Shown here in pieces: positions 18,243 through 28,962 of a stretch of DNA of 64,000 nt; the stretch's first letter is position 1; each line of letters starts with the position of its first letter. The notes beneath the pieces were generated by a model. It was not told the DNA's origin, ran no database searches, and saw only the letters and a list, made by a program, of their open reading frames with translations. Source of the stretch: Bacteroides sp. (GTDB taxonomy: Bacteria; Bacteroidota; Bacteroidia; Bacteroidales; Muribaculaceae); NCBI GenBank assembly GCA_023663525.1, contig JAMPHF010000005.1:1-64000 (forward strand). Reading direction: 5' to 3'. Position numbers and translations under genes: made by a program.

Positions 18243-19100
18243 ATGACACTTATAGCAGATGCCGGAAGCACCAAAATCGAATGGGTGCTTTTTGACAACG
18301 ACGGTAGAGTCACTCTGAGGACCACGACACGTGGCCACAATGCAGCCATTAGCCACCCGCAATCACTCGCCCACATCATCCAGGACGAAGCCCCGGCTTT
18401 ATGGTCGGAAGCACAGCATGTCGATGAAATATACTACTATGGTGCCGGTTGTGTGGGCAATCGGTGTATCACTGTCGCACAAAGCCTATCCGAAATTTTC
18501 AACGCCGGAGTGTGTCATGCCGAAAGCGACATGCTCGGGGCTGCCCGCGCCCTGTGTGGCACGAAAAGAGGGATAGCATGTATCATCGGGACAGGATCAA
18601 ACTCCTGTCTCTATGACGGTGAAAAAATCGTTGACAATGTATCGCCTCTCGGATTTATACTCGGTGACGAAGGAAGCGGTGCTGTCCTCGGACGCAAGCT
18701 GATAGGCATGGTGATGAAAGGCGGTTTTAGTCGCGAGATTTCCGATAAATTCCATTGGCGTTTTCCTGAAGCGACAAAAGATGAGATTATAGCACGTGTC
18801 TACCGTAGTCCTCACCCGAACGCATACCTCGCCTCATTCGTTCCGTTCCTCTCAGAGAACATTGCGAAGACAGAGATTGCCGATTTCGTTGTCGAGGAAT
18901 TTATCCGTTTCTTCGACTTCAATGTGCGCGCCTACGCGGATGCTCAGACACTGCCCGTCAATTTCACAGGGTCGGTCGCCTTTCATTTCGCACCTCAGCT
19001 CCGTCAGGCTGCCGAAAAGCGGGGCTATCACATCAACCGCATCGAGAAAGCTCCGATGGAATCACTCGTTGCGTACCATTCCGCGCTAAAAGCAGACTGA
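18243..19100 (+). CDS. murK: BadF/BadG-type amino-sugar kinase (MurNAc/GlcNAc kinase)
   Basis: A 285-residue ASKHA-fold kinase. LIADAGSTKIEWVLFD is the first phosphate loop, CIIGTGSNSCLYDG the second, and GDEGSGAVLGRKLI the family's substrate-side motif. The closest known role is phosphorylation of MurNAc and GlcNAc, as for MurK of Tannerella and Clostridium. The product MurNAc-6-phosphate would need MurQ, which is not in this window. The start at 18243 (ATG) is chosen over a TTG six bases earlier. It is the last gene of the block and is followed by a hairpin terminator. Confidence 0.85.
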   Translation: MTLIADAGSTKIEWVLFDNDGRVTLRTTTRGHNAAISHPQSLAHIIQDEAPALWSEAQHVDEIYYYGAGCVGNRCITVAQSLSEIFNAGVCHAESDMLGAARALCGTKRGIACIIGTGSNSCLYDGEKIVDNVSPLGFILGDEGSGAVLGRKLIGMVMKGGFSREISDKFHWRFPEATKDEIIARVYRSPHPNAYLASFVPFLSENIAKTEIADFVVEEFIRFFDFNVRAYADAQTLPVNFTGSVAFHFAPQLRQAAEKRGYHINRIEKAPMESLVAYHSALKAD

Positions 19101-19124
19101 ACGAGTTGCACAAAATGTATAAAA

Positions 19125-19177
19125 AACAGTACATAAGCGACGCATATCGTCATGATAGCCTCCGCCTATGTACTGTT
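19125..19177. terminator. Bidirectional hairpin terminator
   Basis: AACAGTACATA (19125-19135) pairs exactly with TATGTACTGTT (19167-19177) around a 31-base loop. An A-run precedes the stem and TTCTT follows it. It lies between two converging genes. Confidence 0.6.
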
Positions 19178-19197
19178 CTTATATATTTCCTAACCGA

Positions 19198-19746
19198 CTA
19201 TGGATTTATCTTGTAGTGATGGGTCTCGGTGATGACAACATCCACCCTAACGTCATGTGGATCTGCATCAATCTCGTTCACGACCTGAAAATCGTAGGCC
19301 ACACCTATCTTGCGCGCCCTGCTTCCGGCAAGCAGACGGTCATAGTAACCTTTGCCTCGCCCCACACGGTTGCCGTTACGATCGTATGCCACACCGGGAA
19401 CCACAATCATCTCGATGTCGTTGATCGAACACGTGTCGCATCCGGTCGGTTCCTCGATATGGAAAGAGCCTAAGGCGAGTCTGGATTCATCATAAGGCAA
19501 TATATCGAGATTCACCCCGTTGACTCTCGGAAGATAGAAATGCTTCCGGTCAGCCCACTTGCGGATAAATTCCCTGGTCGATAGCTCGTCTGGCAGCGAA
19601 TGATACATCAATATTCTGTCCGACAGCAAGAAATCAGCCGTCTGCTCAAGAAGATTGAAAACTCTCGCGGCTGCTTCGAGTTTTTCATCATCGCTCAGCA
19701 GGGTCTTGCGAGCCTTGATGCTTCGCCTTATGTCATCTTTTTTCAT
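19198..19746 (-). CDS. 5-formyltetrahydrofolate cyclo-ligase
   Basis: A 182-residue protein of normal length for the family. The signature GRGKGYYDRLLA lies near residue 130, preceded by MIVVPGVAYDRNGNRV. The N-terminal MKKDDIRRSIKARKTLL has the basic ATP-binding residues seen in this family. The enzyme converts 5-formyl-THF to 5,10-methenyl-THF, which protects one-carbon metabolism from the inhibitory 5-formyl form. It follows the C-terminal processing protease gene by 40 bases on the same strand. Confidence 0.92.
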   Translation of the reverse strand: MKKDDIRRSIKARKTLLSDDEKLEAAARVFNLLEQTADFLLSDRILMYHSLPDELSTREFIRKWADRKHFYLPRVNGVNLDILPYDESRLALGSFHIEEPTGCDTCSINDIEMIVVPGVAYDRNGNRVGRGKGYYDRLLAGSRARKIGVAYDFQVVNEIDADPHDVRVDVVITETHHYKINP

Positions 19747-19786
19747 CGAAATTTCCCTTTGATTGTTATTTTATGTCGGCTCAATG

Positions 19787-21403
19787 TCATTGAGTCAGAG
19801 GGAAAGCCGATTTGCCTTCGTTAAGGGCTTCGACGCCGGTGCGCACCGTGGGGTCTGTCTCATTTGAAACCTCATAGTAGCCCTGAACGCCGAGCACATT
19901 ACGCGCAATCATGGCTTTCAGTTGGTTAACAATCAAATCACGTGAAATGTTTATGTAGTACGGACGCTTTGCCACTCCCGCCTTCTGTGCATAGCTGACG
20001 AAATCATAGAGAAGCGTGTCGTCATCAGGGAGCAGACTGACAACCTCAGCGGCATTTGAGGCATTCTCAAGGCGCGAACGGTTTCGGTCGGTGTAGTCAA
20101 AGGTATATTTCTGTATCAGACCGGCGTTCAGGACGTTGAGATAATAGCTTGTGATACCGCTCGTGTCATTCGGCACAAAAATATCAGGCATTATGCCACC
20201 GCCGCCATACACCGTGCGGCCGTGGAGGGTCTCAAACGCAAGTGACTTATCCAGCTTGATTGAATCAGCGTTATAGAACTCACCATGCTCATAACGGTTC
20301 ATGATGTCACGGTCATAGTCAGTCCCCGGAGCGTAGGTCTTCTGGATGCATCGTCCCGAAGGGGTGTAGTAGCGGGCAATCGTCAGACGGATCGCACTGC
20401 TGTCAGGAAGCTCCATCTGATTCTGCACGAGTCCCTTGCCGAATGAACGGCGACCGATGACCAATCCACGGTCATTATCCTGGATTGCCCCCGAAAAAAT
20501 CTCACTGGCACTCGCCGAAATCTCATCAATCAGCACGACAAGTTCATTGTCATGGAAACTGCCTGAGCCATCGCTCATCATCGGACGTGTATCGGGTGTG
20601 GTCTTGCCGCGCATACTCACAATCGGAGAGCCTGCCGGAAGAAACTCGTTGGCAATCATCACTGCCGGATCCATGAATCCGCCGCCATTGCCACGCAAGT
20701 CGATGACGAACTTCTCCGCGCCATCAGCCACAAGCCCGAGCATAGCGGTCAGGAACTCACTGTAAGTCGTGGCACTGAATTTGCTGATTTTCAAATATCC
20801 CACCTTAGGCTCTATGAGGTAGGCTGCATCAATTGATGTCAATGGGATGTCGCCGCGAACCACATCGAAGTGCAACGGCTCCTTGGATGTATGACGATTG
20901 ACCGTCAGTTTCACCACGCTCCCTTTCTCGCCTCGGAGAGAGCTGCGCACCTTGACATCGCTCCAACCCTGTCCGGCCACCACCGTATCATTTATGGCAA
21001 TGATGCGGTCGCCTGCAAGAAGCCCGGCCTTTTCCGAGGGACCGCCGGAGATCACCTCAAGCACATTTATGCTGTCATTGAGCAGATTGAACGAAATGCC
21101 TATGCCCGAAAATGAAGCTCCGAGCTCCTCATTGACTTCCTGAAGATCCTTGGCAGGAATGTAGACCGAATGAGGGTCGAGATGCGAAAGGATTCCGGGG
21201 AAGGACGCTTCAAGCAGACTGTCCGTGTCAATCTCATCGACATACGAACGCTCGATCAGCTCAAGGACGGTGTCGAGTTTGCTACGCGAACCCCATTTGC
21301 CTGAGCCGTTGAAGAAAGTACTACCGATCCACATTCCGGCCACCACCGACACGGCAATGGCAAGCGGCATCCACACGGATGTTTTTTTCAGACGGTTGTT
21401 CAT
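19787..21403 (-). CDS. Carboxy-terminal processing protease (S41 family, PDZ)
   Basis: A 538-residue protease. A membrane anchor or signal segment (residues 10-30) is followed by a PDZ domain at about 85-175 (SGGPSEKAGLLAGDRIIAIND). The S41 protease core comes next, with the serine box SASASE at 296-301 and the general-base lysine 323 in FGKG. The C-terminal region of about 150 residues beyond the core is longer than in minimal CtpA. These proteases trim or degrade periplasmic proteins from the C-terminus and often regulate wall hydrolases. A substrate is not evident here. Confidence 0.93.
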   Translation of the reverse strand: MNNRLKKTSVWMPLAIAVSVVAGMWIGSTFFNGSGKWGSRSKLDTVLELIERSYVDEIDTDSLLEASFPGILSHLDPHSVYIPAKDLQEVNEELGASFSGIGISFNLLNDSINVLEVISGGPSEKAGLLAGDRIIAINDTVVAGQGWSDVKVRSSLRGEKGSVVKLTVNRHTSKEPLHFDVVRGDIPLTSIDAAYLIEPKVGYLKISKFSATTYSEFLTAMLGLVADGAEKFVIDLRGNGGGFMDPAVMIANEFLPAGSPIVSMRGKTTPDTRPMMSDGSGSFHDNELVVLIDEISASASEIFSGAIQDNDRGLVIGRRSFGKGLVQNQMELPDSSAIRLTIARYYTPSGRCIQKTYAPGTDYDRDIMNRYEHGEFYNADSIKLDKSLAFETLHGRTVYGGGGIMPDIFVPNDTSGITSYYLNVLNAGLIQKYTFDYTDRNRSRLENASNAAEVVSLLPDDDTLLYDFVSYAQKAGVAKRPYYINISRDLIVNQLKAMIARNVLGVQGYYEVSNETDPTVRTGVEALNEGKSAFPLTQ

Positions 21404-21508
21404 AGAATGTTTTTACAGATAGATGTTTAGCTTTTTGACTGATAGATAGAAAGAATGAAACACGCATTAACGCTCAACACGCAATCGCAGTTATGCACCG
21501 TATGGTAT

Positions 21509-21946
21509 CTATGGCTCGCACGCATCCGGCAGATGGCAACATTCGATTCCGGCACGCTTCAGAAGCTCAATCCCATCGGTGATGCGGTAGAGGTCATTGT
21601 AGACCACCCTCTTTATTCCTGCCTGTATGATAAGCTTCGCGCAGTCAAGACACGGCGAAGCCGTCACATAGAGCGTCGAACCCTCCGACGAGTTGTTTGA
21701 CCTCGCCACCTTTGTGATGGCATTTGCCTCGGCATGAAGCACATAAGTCTTAGTCACGCCATTTTCATCCTCACACACGTTTTCAAATCCGGCGGGCGTG
21801 CCGTTGAAACCGTCAGAGATTATAGTGCGACCCTTGACCATGAGAGCCCCAACCTTCCTGCGCTCACAATATGAGTTCTCAGCCCATATCCGAGCCATGC
21901 GCAGATAACGCTTATCGAGCAGATTCTGCTTGCCGTTTTGTTCCAT
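21509..21946 (-). CDS. Deoxycytidylate deaminase (ComEB-like)
   Basis: A 145-residue zinc deaminase. The catalytic HAE motif is His71-Ala-Glu73, and PCLDC supplies zinc ligands Cys99 and Cys102. The start RYLRMARIWAENSYCERRKVGALMVKG and the loop FNGTPAGFENVCED are typical of dCMP deaminases, which make dUMP for thymidylate synthesis. It has its own promoter 20 bases upstream and diverges from pepT. Confidence 0.9.
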   Translation of the reverse strand: MEQNGKQNLLDKRYLRMARIWAENSYCERRKVGALMVKGRTIISDGFNGTPAGFENVCEDENGVTKTYVLHAEANAITKVARSNNSSEGSTLYVTASPCLDCAKLIIQAGIKRVVYNDLYRITDGIELLKRAGIECCHLPDACEP

Positions 21947-21965
21947 TCCGGTCGTTTTAATACTG

Positions 21966-21973
21966 CAAAGATA
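21966..21973 (-). promoter_or_regulatory. -7 promoter element of the dCMP deaminase gene
   Basis: On the minus strand this reads TATCTTTG, a perfect TAnnTTTG element 20 bases before the start codon. Confidence 0.55.
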
Positions 21974-22135
21974 ATGATAATTATTCTATTAAAGGGCATA
22001 ACCCATCCAAAATATTACACATCCCGCCCCGAATTTGTGCAAAGCAGCCAATACTCATCGTATGGAGATGCACATATACTGATTGGCCGACCTATAAATA
22101 CAACAACGACAATGCGGAATTACAACAATTTTCAT

Positions 22136-22143
22136 TACCTTTG
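22136..22143 (+). promoter_or_regulatory. -7 promoter element of pepT
   Basis: TACCTTTG matches TAnnTTTG exactly. It would give pepT a leader of about 75 bases. No -33 TTTG is seen at the usual spacing. Confidence 0.5.
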
Positions 22144-22223
22144 CATTATGATTGGCAGGCACATCTGTCTGCCGAAGTAAATCCTTAAATACAACATCAA
22201 ACATATAAACAAACCCGGACACC

Positions 22224-23444
22224 ATGACCGTAGTTGACCGATTCTTAGAATATGTCAAGTTCGACACTCAGAGTGACGAACTCACTAATCTCACACCGTC
22301 CACCCCCGGACAGATGATTTTCGCGCAGCATCTTGAAAAAGAGCTGCGAACAATGGGGCTCAGCGACATCACCCTTGATGATAACGGCTATCTGATGGCC
22401 ACCCTCAAAGGTAATATCGACAAGAAAGTGCCCACAGTCGGATTTATTGCTCACCTCGACACGTCGCCCGACATGAGCGGCAAGCATGTCAGCCCGAGAA
22501 TCGTCGAGGAATATGACGGCGGTGACATCATCCTCAACCCGTCGAAAGGAATCACATTGACCCCCTCACAATTTCCTGAATTGCTCAACCATGTCGGACA
22601 GGACCTCATAGTGACCGACGGAAACACTCTCCTCGGAGCTGACGACAAGGCCGGAATCGCCGAAATCATCACGGCGGTTGACTATCTGATGAAGCATCCC
22701 CACATCAAGCATGGCGACATCCGCATAGCCTTCAACCCTGATGAGGAAATCGGTCAGGGTGCCCACAAGTTTGACGTGGATCTTTTCGGAGCAGATTGGG
22801 GCTACACGATGGACGGTGGCGAAATCGGTGAACTTGAGTTCGAGAACTTCAACGCCGCAGTCGCCAAAATCACTTTCAAGGGCAGAAACGTCCATCCCGG
22901 CTATGCCAAGCACAAGATGATCAACTCAATGCGTATTGCAAACCAGTTTGTCATCATGCTTCCCCGCTGGGAGACTCCCGAACACACCGAAAACTATGAG
23001 GGATTCTACCACCTCGTGTCATTTGAAGGCAATGTGGAGAAAACCGTCCTCACATATATCATCCGCGACCACGACCGGGACCGTTTTGAACGCCGCAAAA
23101 AGGAACTTGAACACCTGACCCGCAAGATCAACAATGAGTTCCCTGACTGCGCATCGATTGAAATCAAGGACCAATACTACAACATGCGCGAGAAAATCGA
23201 ACCGGTGATGCACATTGTCGATGTGGCGATCAAGGCAATGGAAAATGTCGGTGTCACTCCCAAGGTGCAGCCCATACGCGGCGGCACTGACGGCGCGCAA
23301 CTGTCCTTCAAAGGACTCCCCTGCCCCAACATCTTTGCAGGCGGTCTGAATTTCCACGGACGTTATGAGTTCGTTCCCATACCGTCGATGGAGAAAGCCA
23401 CCCAAGTGATTGTCGAGATTGCACGTCTCGTAGCTGAAAAGTGA
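22224..23444 (+). CDS. pepT: Tripeptide aminopeptidase PepT (M20 family)
   Basis: A 406-residue di-zinc peptidase. Metal-binding and catalytic motifs appear in order: [11 protein letters not shown] (near residue 75), [11 protein letters not shown] (near 138), NPDEEIGQG (near 173), MDGGEIGE (near 196) and [10 protein letters not shown] (near 378). The length and the [10 protein letters not shown] loop match PepT. It removes the N-terminal residue of tripeptides in the cytoplasm. It is followed 32 bases later by miaA. Confidence 0.95.
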   Translation: MTVVDRFLEYVKFDTQSDELTNLTPSTPGQMIFAQHLEKELRTMGLSDITLDDNGYLMATLKGNIDKKVPTVGFIAHLDTSPDMSGKHVSPRIVEEYDGGDIILNPSKGITLTPSQFPELLNHVGQDLIVTDGNTLLGADDKAGIAEIITAVDYLMKHPHIKHGDIRIAFNPDEEIGQGAHKFDVDLFGADWGYTMDGGEIGELEFENFNAAVAKITFKGRNVHPGYAKHKMINSMRIANQFVIMLPRWETPEHTENYEGFYHLVSFEGNVEKTVLTYIIRDHDRDRFERRKKELEHLTRKINNEFPDCASIEIKDQYYNMREKIEPVMHIVDVAIKAMENVGVTPKVQPIRGGTDGAQLSFKGLPCPNIFAGGLNFHGRYEFVPIPSMEKATQVIVEIARLVAEK

Positions 23445-23476
23445 ACTGAGAGTTTGAAGAAAACGACAAAATCTGA

Positions 23477-24373
23477 TTGAAAACCCTCGTAATCGTCACA
23501 GGACCTACCGCAAGCGGTAAGACCTCACTTGCCATAGAGCTGGCCGAGTCACTCGACACGGAAATAGTGTCGGCTGACTCGCGTCAGCTTTTTCGTGGCC
23601 TGCCCATAGGCACAGCCACCCCGACCGACGATGAGCTGAAGCGTGTGCGCCATCATCTTGTCGGTGTCCTCGAACTTGATGCATACTACTCAGCAGCCTG
23701 TTTCGAGGAAGACGCGCTAAAAATCCTTGATGAGATCTGGACGAGAAGTGACTATGCCGTGATGTGTGGTGGCTCAATGATGTATGTCGATGCAATCACC
23801 AACGGCATCGACACCCTCCCCACCATCAGCCCGGAAATCAGGGAAAGGGCGATGAGCATATACGCTGACGGAGGACTCGAAGCCCTGTGCCGTACTCTTT
23901 CGGAACTTGACCCGGACTATCTTGTCACCGCCGACAAATCAAACCACAAAAGGCTCATACACGCCATTGAAATCTGCCTTCAGGCAGGTGTCCCCTACTC
24001 CTCACTACGTACCGGGTGCAAAAAATCCCGTCCATTCCGCATCATCAAACTTGCCATAAACCACGACCGTCAGCAACTGTTCGACCGCATAAACCGCCGT
24101 GTGGATGCAATGATTGCAGCCGGTCTTGAAGACGAAGCCCGCGCGGTCTACCCCATGCGCCGGCTCAACTCCCTGAACACCGTAGGCTACAAAGAAATCT
24201 TCGCCATGATGGACGGCATAATGGACAGGCAGACTGCCATTGCCCGCATAGCAAAAAACACACGCGTCTATGCCAAAAAACAACTTCTATGGCTCTCAAA
24301 AGACCCCGAAGTCCATCTCCTTGACCCCTCATCACCACTGCTCCAACAAGCCCTTGATATTCTAAAGGTCTGA
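23477..24373 (+). CDS. miaA: tRNA dimethylallyltransferase MiaA, TTG start
   Basis: A 298-residue protein. The P-loop GPTASGKTS lies at residues 9-17, followed by VSADSRQLFRGLPIGTA and a tRNA-binding insert. VGYKEIFAMMDG and IARIAKNTRVYAKKQLLWL close the protein as in MiaA. It adds an isopentenyl group to A37 of tRNAs reading UNN codons. The start is TTG: the codon before it is the in-frame stop TGA (23474-23476), and the P-loop begins only nine residues in, so no ATG could serve. Confidence 0.94.
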   Translation: MKTLVIVTGPTASGKTSLAIELAESLDTEIVSADSRQLFRGLPIGTATPTDDELKRVRHHLVGVLELDAYYSAACFEEDALKILDEIWTRSDYAVMCGGSMMYVDAITNGIDTLPTISPEIRERAMSIYADGGLEALCRTLSELDPDYLVTADKSNHKRLIHAIEICLQAGVPYSSLRTGCKKSRPFRIIKLAINHDRQQLFDRINRRVDAMIAAGLEDEARAVYPMRRLNSLNTVGYKEIFAMMDGIMDRQTAIARIAKNTRVYAKKQLLWLSKDPEVHLLDPSSPLLQQALDILKV

Positions 24374-24458
24374 CAATAAGCACACTTGTTGTATGGACAC
24401 GCTTTCGGCATGTAAAACCGACATATATAAGACATATATAATAGGTATCTAAAACCAA

Positions 24459-24497
24459 AATCGCCCTCCCGGAGATATATTCCACGGGAAGGCGATT
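24459..24497. terminator. Hairpin terminator between miaA and GAPDH
   Basis: AATCGCC-c-TCCCG pairs with CGGGA-a-GGCGATT, twelve pairs with one mismatch and a 13-base loop. On the minus strand it is followed by TTGGTTTTAG, which suits termination of the GAPDH transcript. It may work in both directions. Confidence 0.7.
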
Positions 24498-24528
24498 AAT
24501 CTATATGTCAAGTTGACGTCAGCTAAAA

Positions 24529-25572
<1,044 letters not shown>

Positions 25573-25675
25573 CTATTGAAAAAATTTGTTGAAACCATGA
25601 TGAAGAAGCTACTGCCGCAGGACGGCAGACGGTCGCGCGCCACACACTTAGGAGACGCCTTCTTCAAAATCGCTA

Positions 25676-25683
25676 CAAAGGTA
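25676..25683 (-). promoter_or_regulatory. Candidate promoter of the GAPDH gene, long leader
   Basis: The minus strand reads TACCTTTG, a perfect -7 element 136 bases before the GAPDH start. The leader would include a CTGCCG/CGGCAG hairpin at 25612-25628. Otherwise I see no gene in the 436-base gap 25540-25975. Confidence 0.5.
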
Positions 25684-25801
25684 CTACTAATTTTTGATAT
25701 TTCGATAGCTTTGTGGATAATAATATTCGTGATTTTTATCCTATTTTGTGTAAAAAAGCCAAATAAAACTTTCGATTAATGGAAATAAGCTATTTTATAT
25801 T

Positions 25802-25809
25802 TATTTTTG
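25802..25809 (+). promoter_or_regulatory. Candidate -7 promoter element of mscL
   Basis: TATTTTTG matches TAnnTTTG and points toward mscL, about 165 bases away. The region is AT-rich, so a chance match is possible. Confidence 0.3.
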
Positions 25810-25975
25810 CATAATCCAAGCATCGACACGGACAACTCCGCCGCACATTCTCCAAACCATTTTACCCCGCTCAATTGTTATAACTGAATAAAACTATTTT
25901 TCACCGTCATGACCCTCCCTCATCGCCCCGCGATGACAAGGGCCGATTTTCAACTATTTTTTCAAACACTACATT

Positions 25976-26398
25976 ATGTCCTTCATCAAAGAATTCAAGG
26001 AATTTGCCATGCGTGGCAATGTCATTGACATGGCTGTCGGTGTTGTCATTGGCGCAGCCTTCGGTAAGATAATCTCGTCACTTGTCGATGACATCATCAT
26101 GCCTCTCGTCGGCGTCGCCACCGGCGGAATGAACTTCACGGACTACAAATTCGTAATCCAGAAAGCGGTGGTCGATGGTGCCACTCAGGAAATCATCAAA
26201 CCTGAAGTCTCCCTCAACTGGGGAACATGGATTCAGACCGTGGTTGACTTCCTCATCGTGGCCTTCTGCATATTCGTGGCAATAAAAGCCATCAACCAGC
26301 TCAAGCGCAAGCAGGCTGAACCGGAACCCGAACCCGCACCCGCCGAACCGACCAAGGAAGAAGTGCTGCTCACCGAGATCCGTGACCTCCTCAAGTAA
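25976..26398 (+). CDS. mscL: Large-conductance mechanosensitive channel MscL
   Basis: A 140-residue protein of normal MscL length. The amphipathic N-terminal helix ([15 protein letters not shown]) precedes the first membrane helix ([24 protein letters not shown]). A periplasmic loop with many Val and Lys residues follows, then the second helix ([21 protein letters not shown]), a Pro/Glu-rich linker and a short C-terminal helix ([12 protein letters not shown]). It opens as an emergency valve during osmotic downshock. It converges with glyA, with the long hairpin at 26451-26574 between them. Confidence 0.96.
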   Translation: MSFIKEFKEFAMRGNVIDMAVGVVIGAAFGKIISSLVDDIIMPLVGVATGGMNFTDYKFVIQKAVVDGATQEIIKPEVSLNWGTWIQTVVDFLIVAFCIFVAIKAINQLKRKQAEPEPEPAPAEPTKEEVLLTEIRDLLK

Positions 26399-26450
26399 AA
26401 CCAGCAGAAATAAGCCCTAAAACCTTGTCAAAGTTTGTCTAAAGGCACAA

Positions 26451-26574
26451 AGTAGGGGTACAAGAGGACAAGAGAGCAAGAGCAACAAGATTTTTTGTTA
26501 ATATTCATTAAGCATTTTAATGAAAAAACTAAAATCTTGTTGCTCTTGCTCTCTTGTCCTCTTGTACCTCTACT
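26451..26574. repeat. Long intergenic hairpin, 44-base arms
   Basis: The left arm (26451-26494) and right arm (26531-26574) are complementary over 44 bases with one mismatch, around a 36-base AT-rich loop. The left arm is almost pure purine plus C and is built of eight-base words around ACAAGAG. It lies between the converging mscL and glyA genes and could act as a two-way terminator, but it is far longer than an ordinary one. Confidence 0.9.
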
Positions 26575-26604
26575 CTTATTCTTGTGTCCTTACTAACCTA
26601 TTGA

Positions 26605-27885
26605 TTAATAGGCGAACATGGGATACGGCTGCATGGTGGCATTGACCTTTGCGCGCACGGCAGCAATGTTCTCCGCACTCTCAGGATTGCGAAGCACTGT
26701 ATCAATCATCTCTGCAATCTCAAGCATCAACGGCTCTTTCGCACCACGCGTAGTGATGGCCGGAGTGCCGAGACGGATTCCGGAAGTCTGGAACGGGCTG
26801 CGGGAATCAAACGGAACCATATTCTTATTGGCTGTGATGTCGGCCTGCACGAGTGCCTTTTCCGCCACCTTACCTGTAAGCTCAGGGAACTTGCTGCGGA
26901 GATCGACAAGTATGCAGTGATTGTCAGTACCACCCGACACGATATTGTAGCCCATGTCAATCAGTGCGCCGGCAAGCACCGATGCATTCTTCTGCACCTG
27001 GATCTGATATTCACGGAACTCGGGCTGGAGAGCCTCACCGAAGGCCACTGCCTTGGCAGCGATGACATGTTCGAGCGGACCTCCCTGCACACCAGGGAAC
27101 ACGGCAGAATCAAGAAGCTGTGACATCATCTTCACGACACCCTTGGGAGTAGTCTTTCCCCACGGATTCTCAAAGTCCTCACCCATCATGATGACACCGC
27201 CGCGCGGACCGCGCAAAGTCTTGTGGGTCGTGGTGGTGACGATGTGTGCATATTTCACGGGGTTGTCGAGGAGACCGGCGGCAATGAGACCGGCCGGATG
27301 AGCCATATCAACCATGAAAATAGCACCGATTTCATCAGCGAGACGACGCATACGTGCATAGTCCCACTCGCGGCTGTATGCACTTGCACCGCCGATGATG
27401 AGGCGCGGACGCTCGCGACGTGCCACTTCCTCCATCTGCTCGTAATCGACACGACCCGTCTCATGGTCAACGTTATATTCGAGAGCGTGGAACATCAGGC
27501 CCGAAAAGTTCACAGGGCTTCCGTGTGAGAGATGTCCGCCGTGGCTGAGATTCAGACCGAGGAACTTGTCGCCGGGATTCAGGCAAGCCATGAACACAGC
27601 CATGTTGGCCTGTGCGCCGGAGTGAGGCTGGACATTAGCCCACTTGGCTCCGAAAAGAGTCTTGAGCCTCTCGATCGCTATGCTCTCTGACTCATCGACA
27701 ACCTCGCATCCACCGTAGTAACGGTGTCCGGGATAACCTTCGGCATACTTGTTGGTGAGACACGAACCCATGGCACGCATAACCTGCTCACTGACGAAGT
27801 TTTCCGAGGCAATCAACTCGATACCTTTTTTCTGACGCTGATGCTCGCGTTCAATAATGTCGAAGATAACTTTGTCTTCTTTCAT
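26605..27885 (-). CDS. glyA: Serine hydroxymethyltransferase GlyA
   Basis: A 426-residue PLP enzyme. The pyridoxal lysine lies in [15 protein letters not shown], with [11 protein letters not shown] near the N-terminus and [14 protein letters not shown] in the first third. It interconverts serine and glycine while loading tetrahydrofolate with a one-carbon unit. The start MKEDKVIFD at 27885 gives the standard length for Bacteroidales. Upstream in-frame starts at 27894 and 27951 would add unrelated residues. The flavin reductase gene ends 44 bases upstream on the same strand. Confidence 0.96.
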   Translation of the reverse strand: MKEDKVIFDIIEREHQRQKKGIELIASENFVSEQVMRAMGSCLTNKYAEGYPGHRYYGGCEVVDESESIAIERLKTLFGAKWANVQPHSGAQANMAVFMACLNPGDKFLGLNLSHGGHLSHGSPVNFSGLMFHALEYNVDHETGRVDYEQMEEVARRERPRLIIGGASAYSREWDYARMRRLADEIGAIFMVDMAHPAGLIAAGLLDNPVKYAHIVTTTTHKTLRGPRGGVIMMGEDFENPWGKTTPKGVVKMMSQLLDSAVFPGVQGGPLEHVIAAKAVAFGEALQPEFREYQIQVQKNASVLAGALIDMGYNIVSGGTDNHCILVDLRSKFPELTGKVAEKALVQADITANKNMVPFDSRSPFQTSGIRLGTPAITTRGAKEPLMLEIAEMIDTVLRNPESAENIAAVRAKVNATMQPYPMFAY

Positions 27886-27929
27886 ACCTATCATATTAGT
27901 GTTTAACTCTATTCTGTGTGTTAGTGTTT

Positions 27930-28490
27930 CTATTTCTTCTTCACGCTCCACCCGAACCGACCGATCTCATCCCCCTGACCATAGTAATGACCATGTGAAT
28001 AGTTGATCAGACCGGCTTTACCGAGATCAAACGTTCCGCTATCAGAATCAATGAGCGAATCTTCAGCGAGGACATTGACCACATCGGCGATAAACATGTC
28101 GTGGCTTCCGAGATGCATGATTTCCTTCACCCGACACTCGATGCAGACGGGCGACTCGGCTATGCACGGAGCCGCCACCTTGTCGCCCTTCACCGGGGTC
28201 AGACCTGTCTCCTTCCATTTATCATAGTCGCGTCCCGAACGCACTCCCGCCCAGTCAGTGGCCCGCGCCATGGACTCGGTTGTGAGATTGATTGTGAATT
28301 CCATCTTCTCCTTTATGAGAGAATATGAGTAGCGTTCAGGTCGGACTGATATGTAGCACATCGGCGGGTTCGTGCAGATAGTCCCCACCCATGCGACAGT
28401 GAAGATGTTGCTCCTGTCCATGTCTCCACAACTCACGAGCACAGCCGGAAGCGGATAGATCATCGTGCCGGGCTTCCATGAAACCTTCAT
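27930..28490 (-). CDS. Flavin reductase-like FMN-binding protein
   Basis: A 186-residue protein of the flavin reductase-like (split-barrel, FMN-binding) family. The opening [21 protein letters not shown] and the segments [21 protein letters not shown] and [17 protein letters not shown] are typical. The electron acceptor is unknown. The start at 28490 lies four bases after the pyrI stop (the genes are packed), and an upstream in-frame start at 28559 would overlap pyrI. Confidence 0.85.
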   Translation of the reverse strand: MKVSWKPGTMIYPLPAVLVSCGDMDRSNIFTVAWVGTICTNPPMCYISVRPERYSYSLIKEKMEFTINLTTESMARATDWAGVRSGRDYDKWKETGLTPVKGDKVAAPCIAESPVCIECRVKEIMHLGSHDMFIADVVNVLAEDSLIDSDSGTFDLGKAGLINYSHGHYYGQGDEIGRFGWSVKKK

Positions 28491-28494
28491 GACC

Positions 28495-28956
28495 TCAAAT
28501 GATCTTTGCATCGATACTGCGCACTGCCTGCGAGCAGTAGTGGCAACTGATGGTGACATCCTCGCGGTCTATGACGTGGAAACGCGTGCGCATAGGCTCA
28601 TTGTTGGTGATGCACTTGGGATTGCCGCACTTCACAATCCCGACAATCGTGTCGGGGAGTATCACGGGAAACTTCTCCACTACCTCATAGTCGCGGATAA
28701 TGTTGACAACTGCAGTCGGCGCGATGAGGGCTATGCGGTTGAGCGTTGCTTCAGGAAAAAAGACATCGGCCACCTTTATTATCCCTTTCTTGCCGAGCTT
28801 CTTGCTGTCGAGATTGTTACCGATGGTGACAGCACCGCCGAGATTCTCGATTCCGAGTATCTTGACAGCTTTAAACAGCGATGCCGACGGTATATGGTCA
28901 ATCACAGTCCCGTTGCGGAGGGCGGCAACTGCGAGTTCTTGTTTTGAGACAGTCAC
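28495..28956 (-). CDS. pyrI: Aspartate carbamoyltransferase regulatory chain PyrI, GTG start
   Basis: A 153-residue protein with an allosteric nucleotide-binding domain ([30 protein letters not shown]) and a zinc domain whose four cysteines are in CGNPKC and CHYC. It joins PyrB to form the regulated holoenzyme of pyrimidine synthesis. The start is GTG: an in-frame TAA lies only three codons upstream, and the length matches the family. A heptamer-repeat tract separates it from pyrB. Confidence 0.95.
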   Translation of the reverse strand: MTVSKQELAVAALRNGTVIDHIPSASLFKAVKILGIENLGGAVTIGNNLDSKKLGKKGIIKVADVFFPEATLNRIALIAPTAVVNIIRDYEVVEKFPVILPDTIVGIVKCGNPKCITNNEPMRTRFHVIDREDVTISCHYCSQAVRSIDAKII

Positions 28957-28962
28957 TTGGTT

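Noticed and set aside
19932..19950. TCACGTGA core resembling a parS site
   Set aside because: Only the central eight bases match; flanks differ from TGTTTCACGTGAAACA, and it lies inside the protease gene.
25576..25779. Open frame of 67 codons with one membrane segment between GAPDH and mscL
   Set aside because: TTG start, AT-rich tail, overlaps the likely GAPDH promoter and leader, and no family resemblance.
26451..26574. CRISPR array or insertion-sequence ends
   Set aside because: Two opposed arms with a short loop and no transposase, spacers or target-site duplication.
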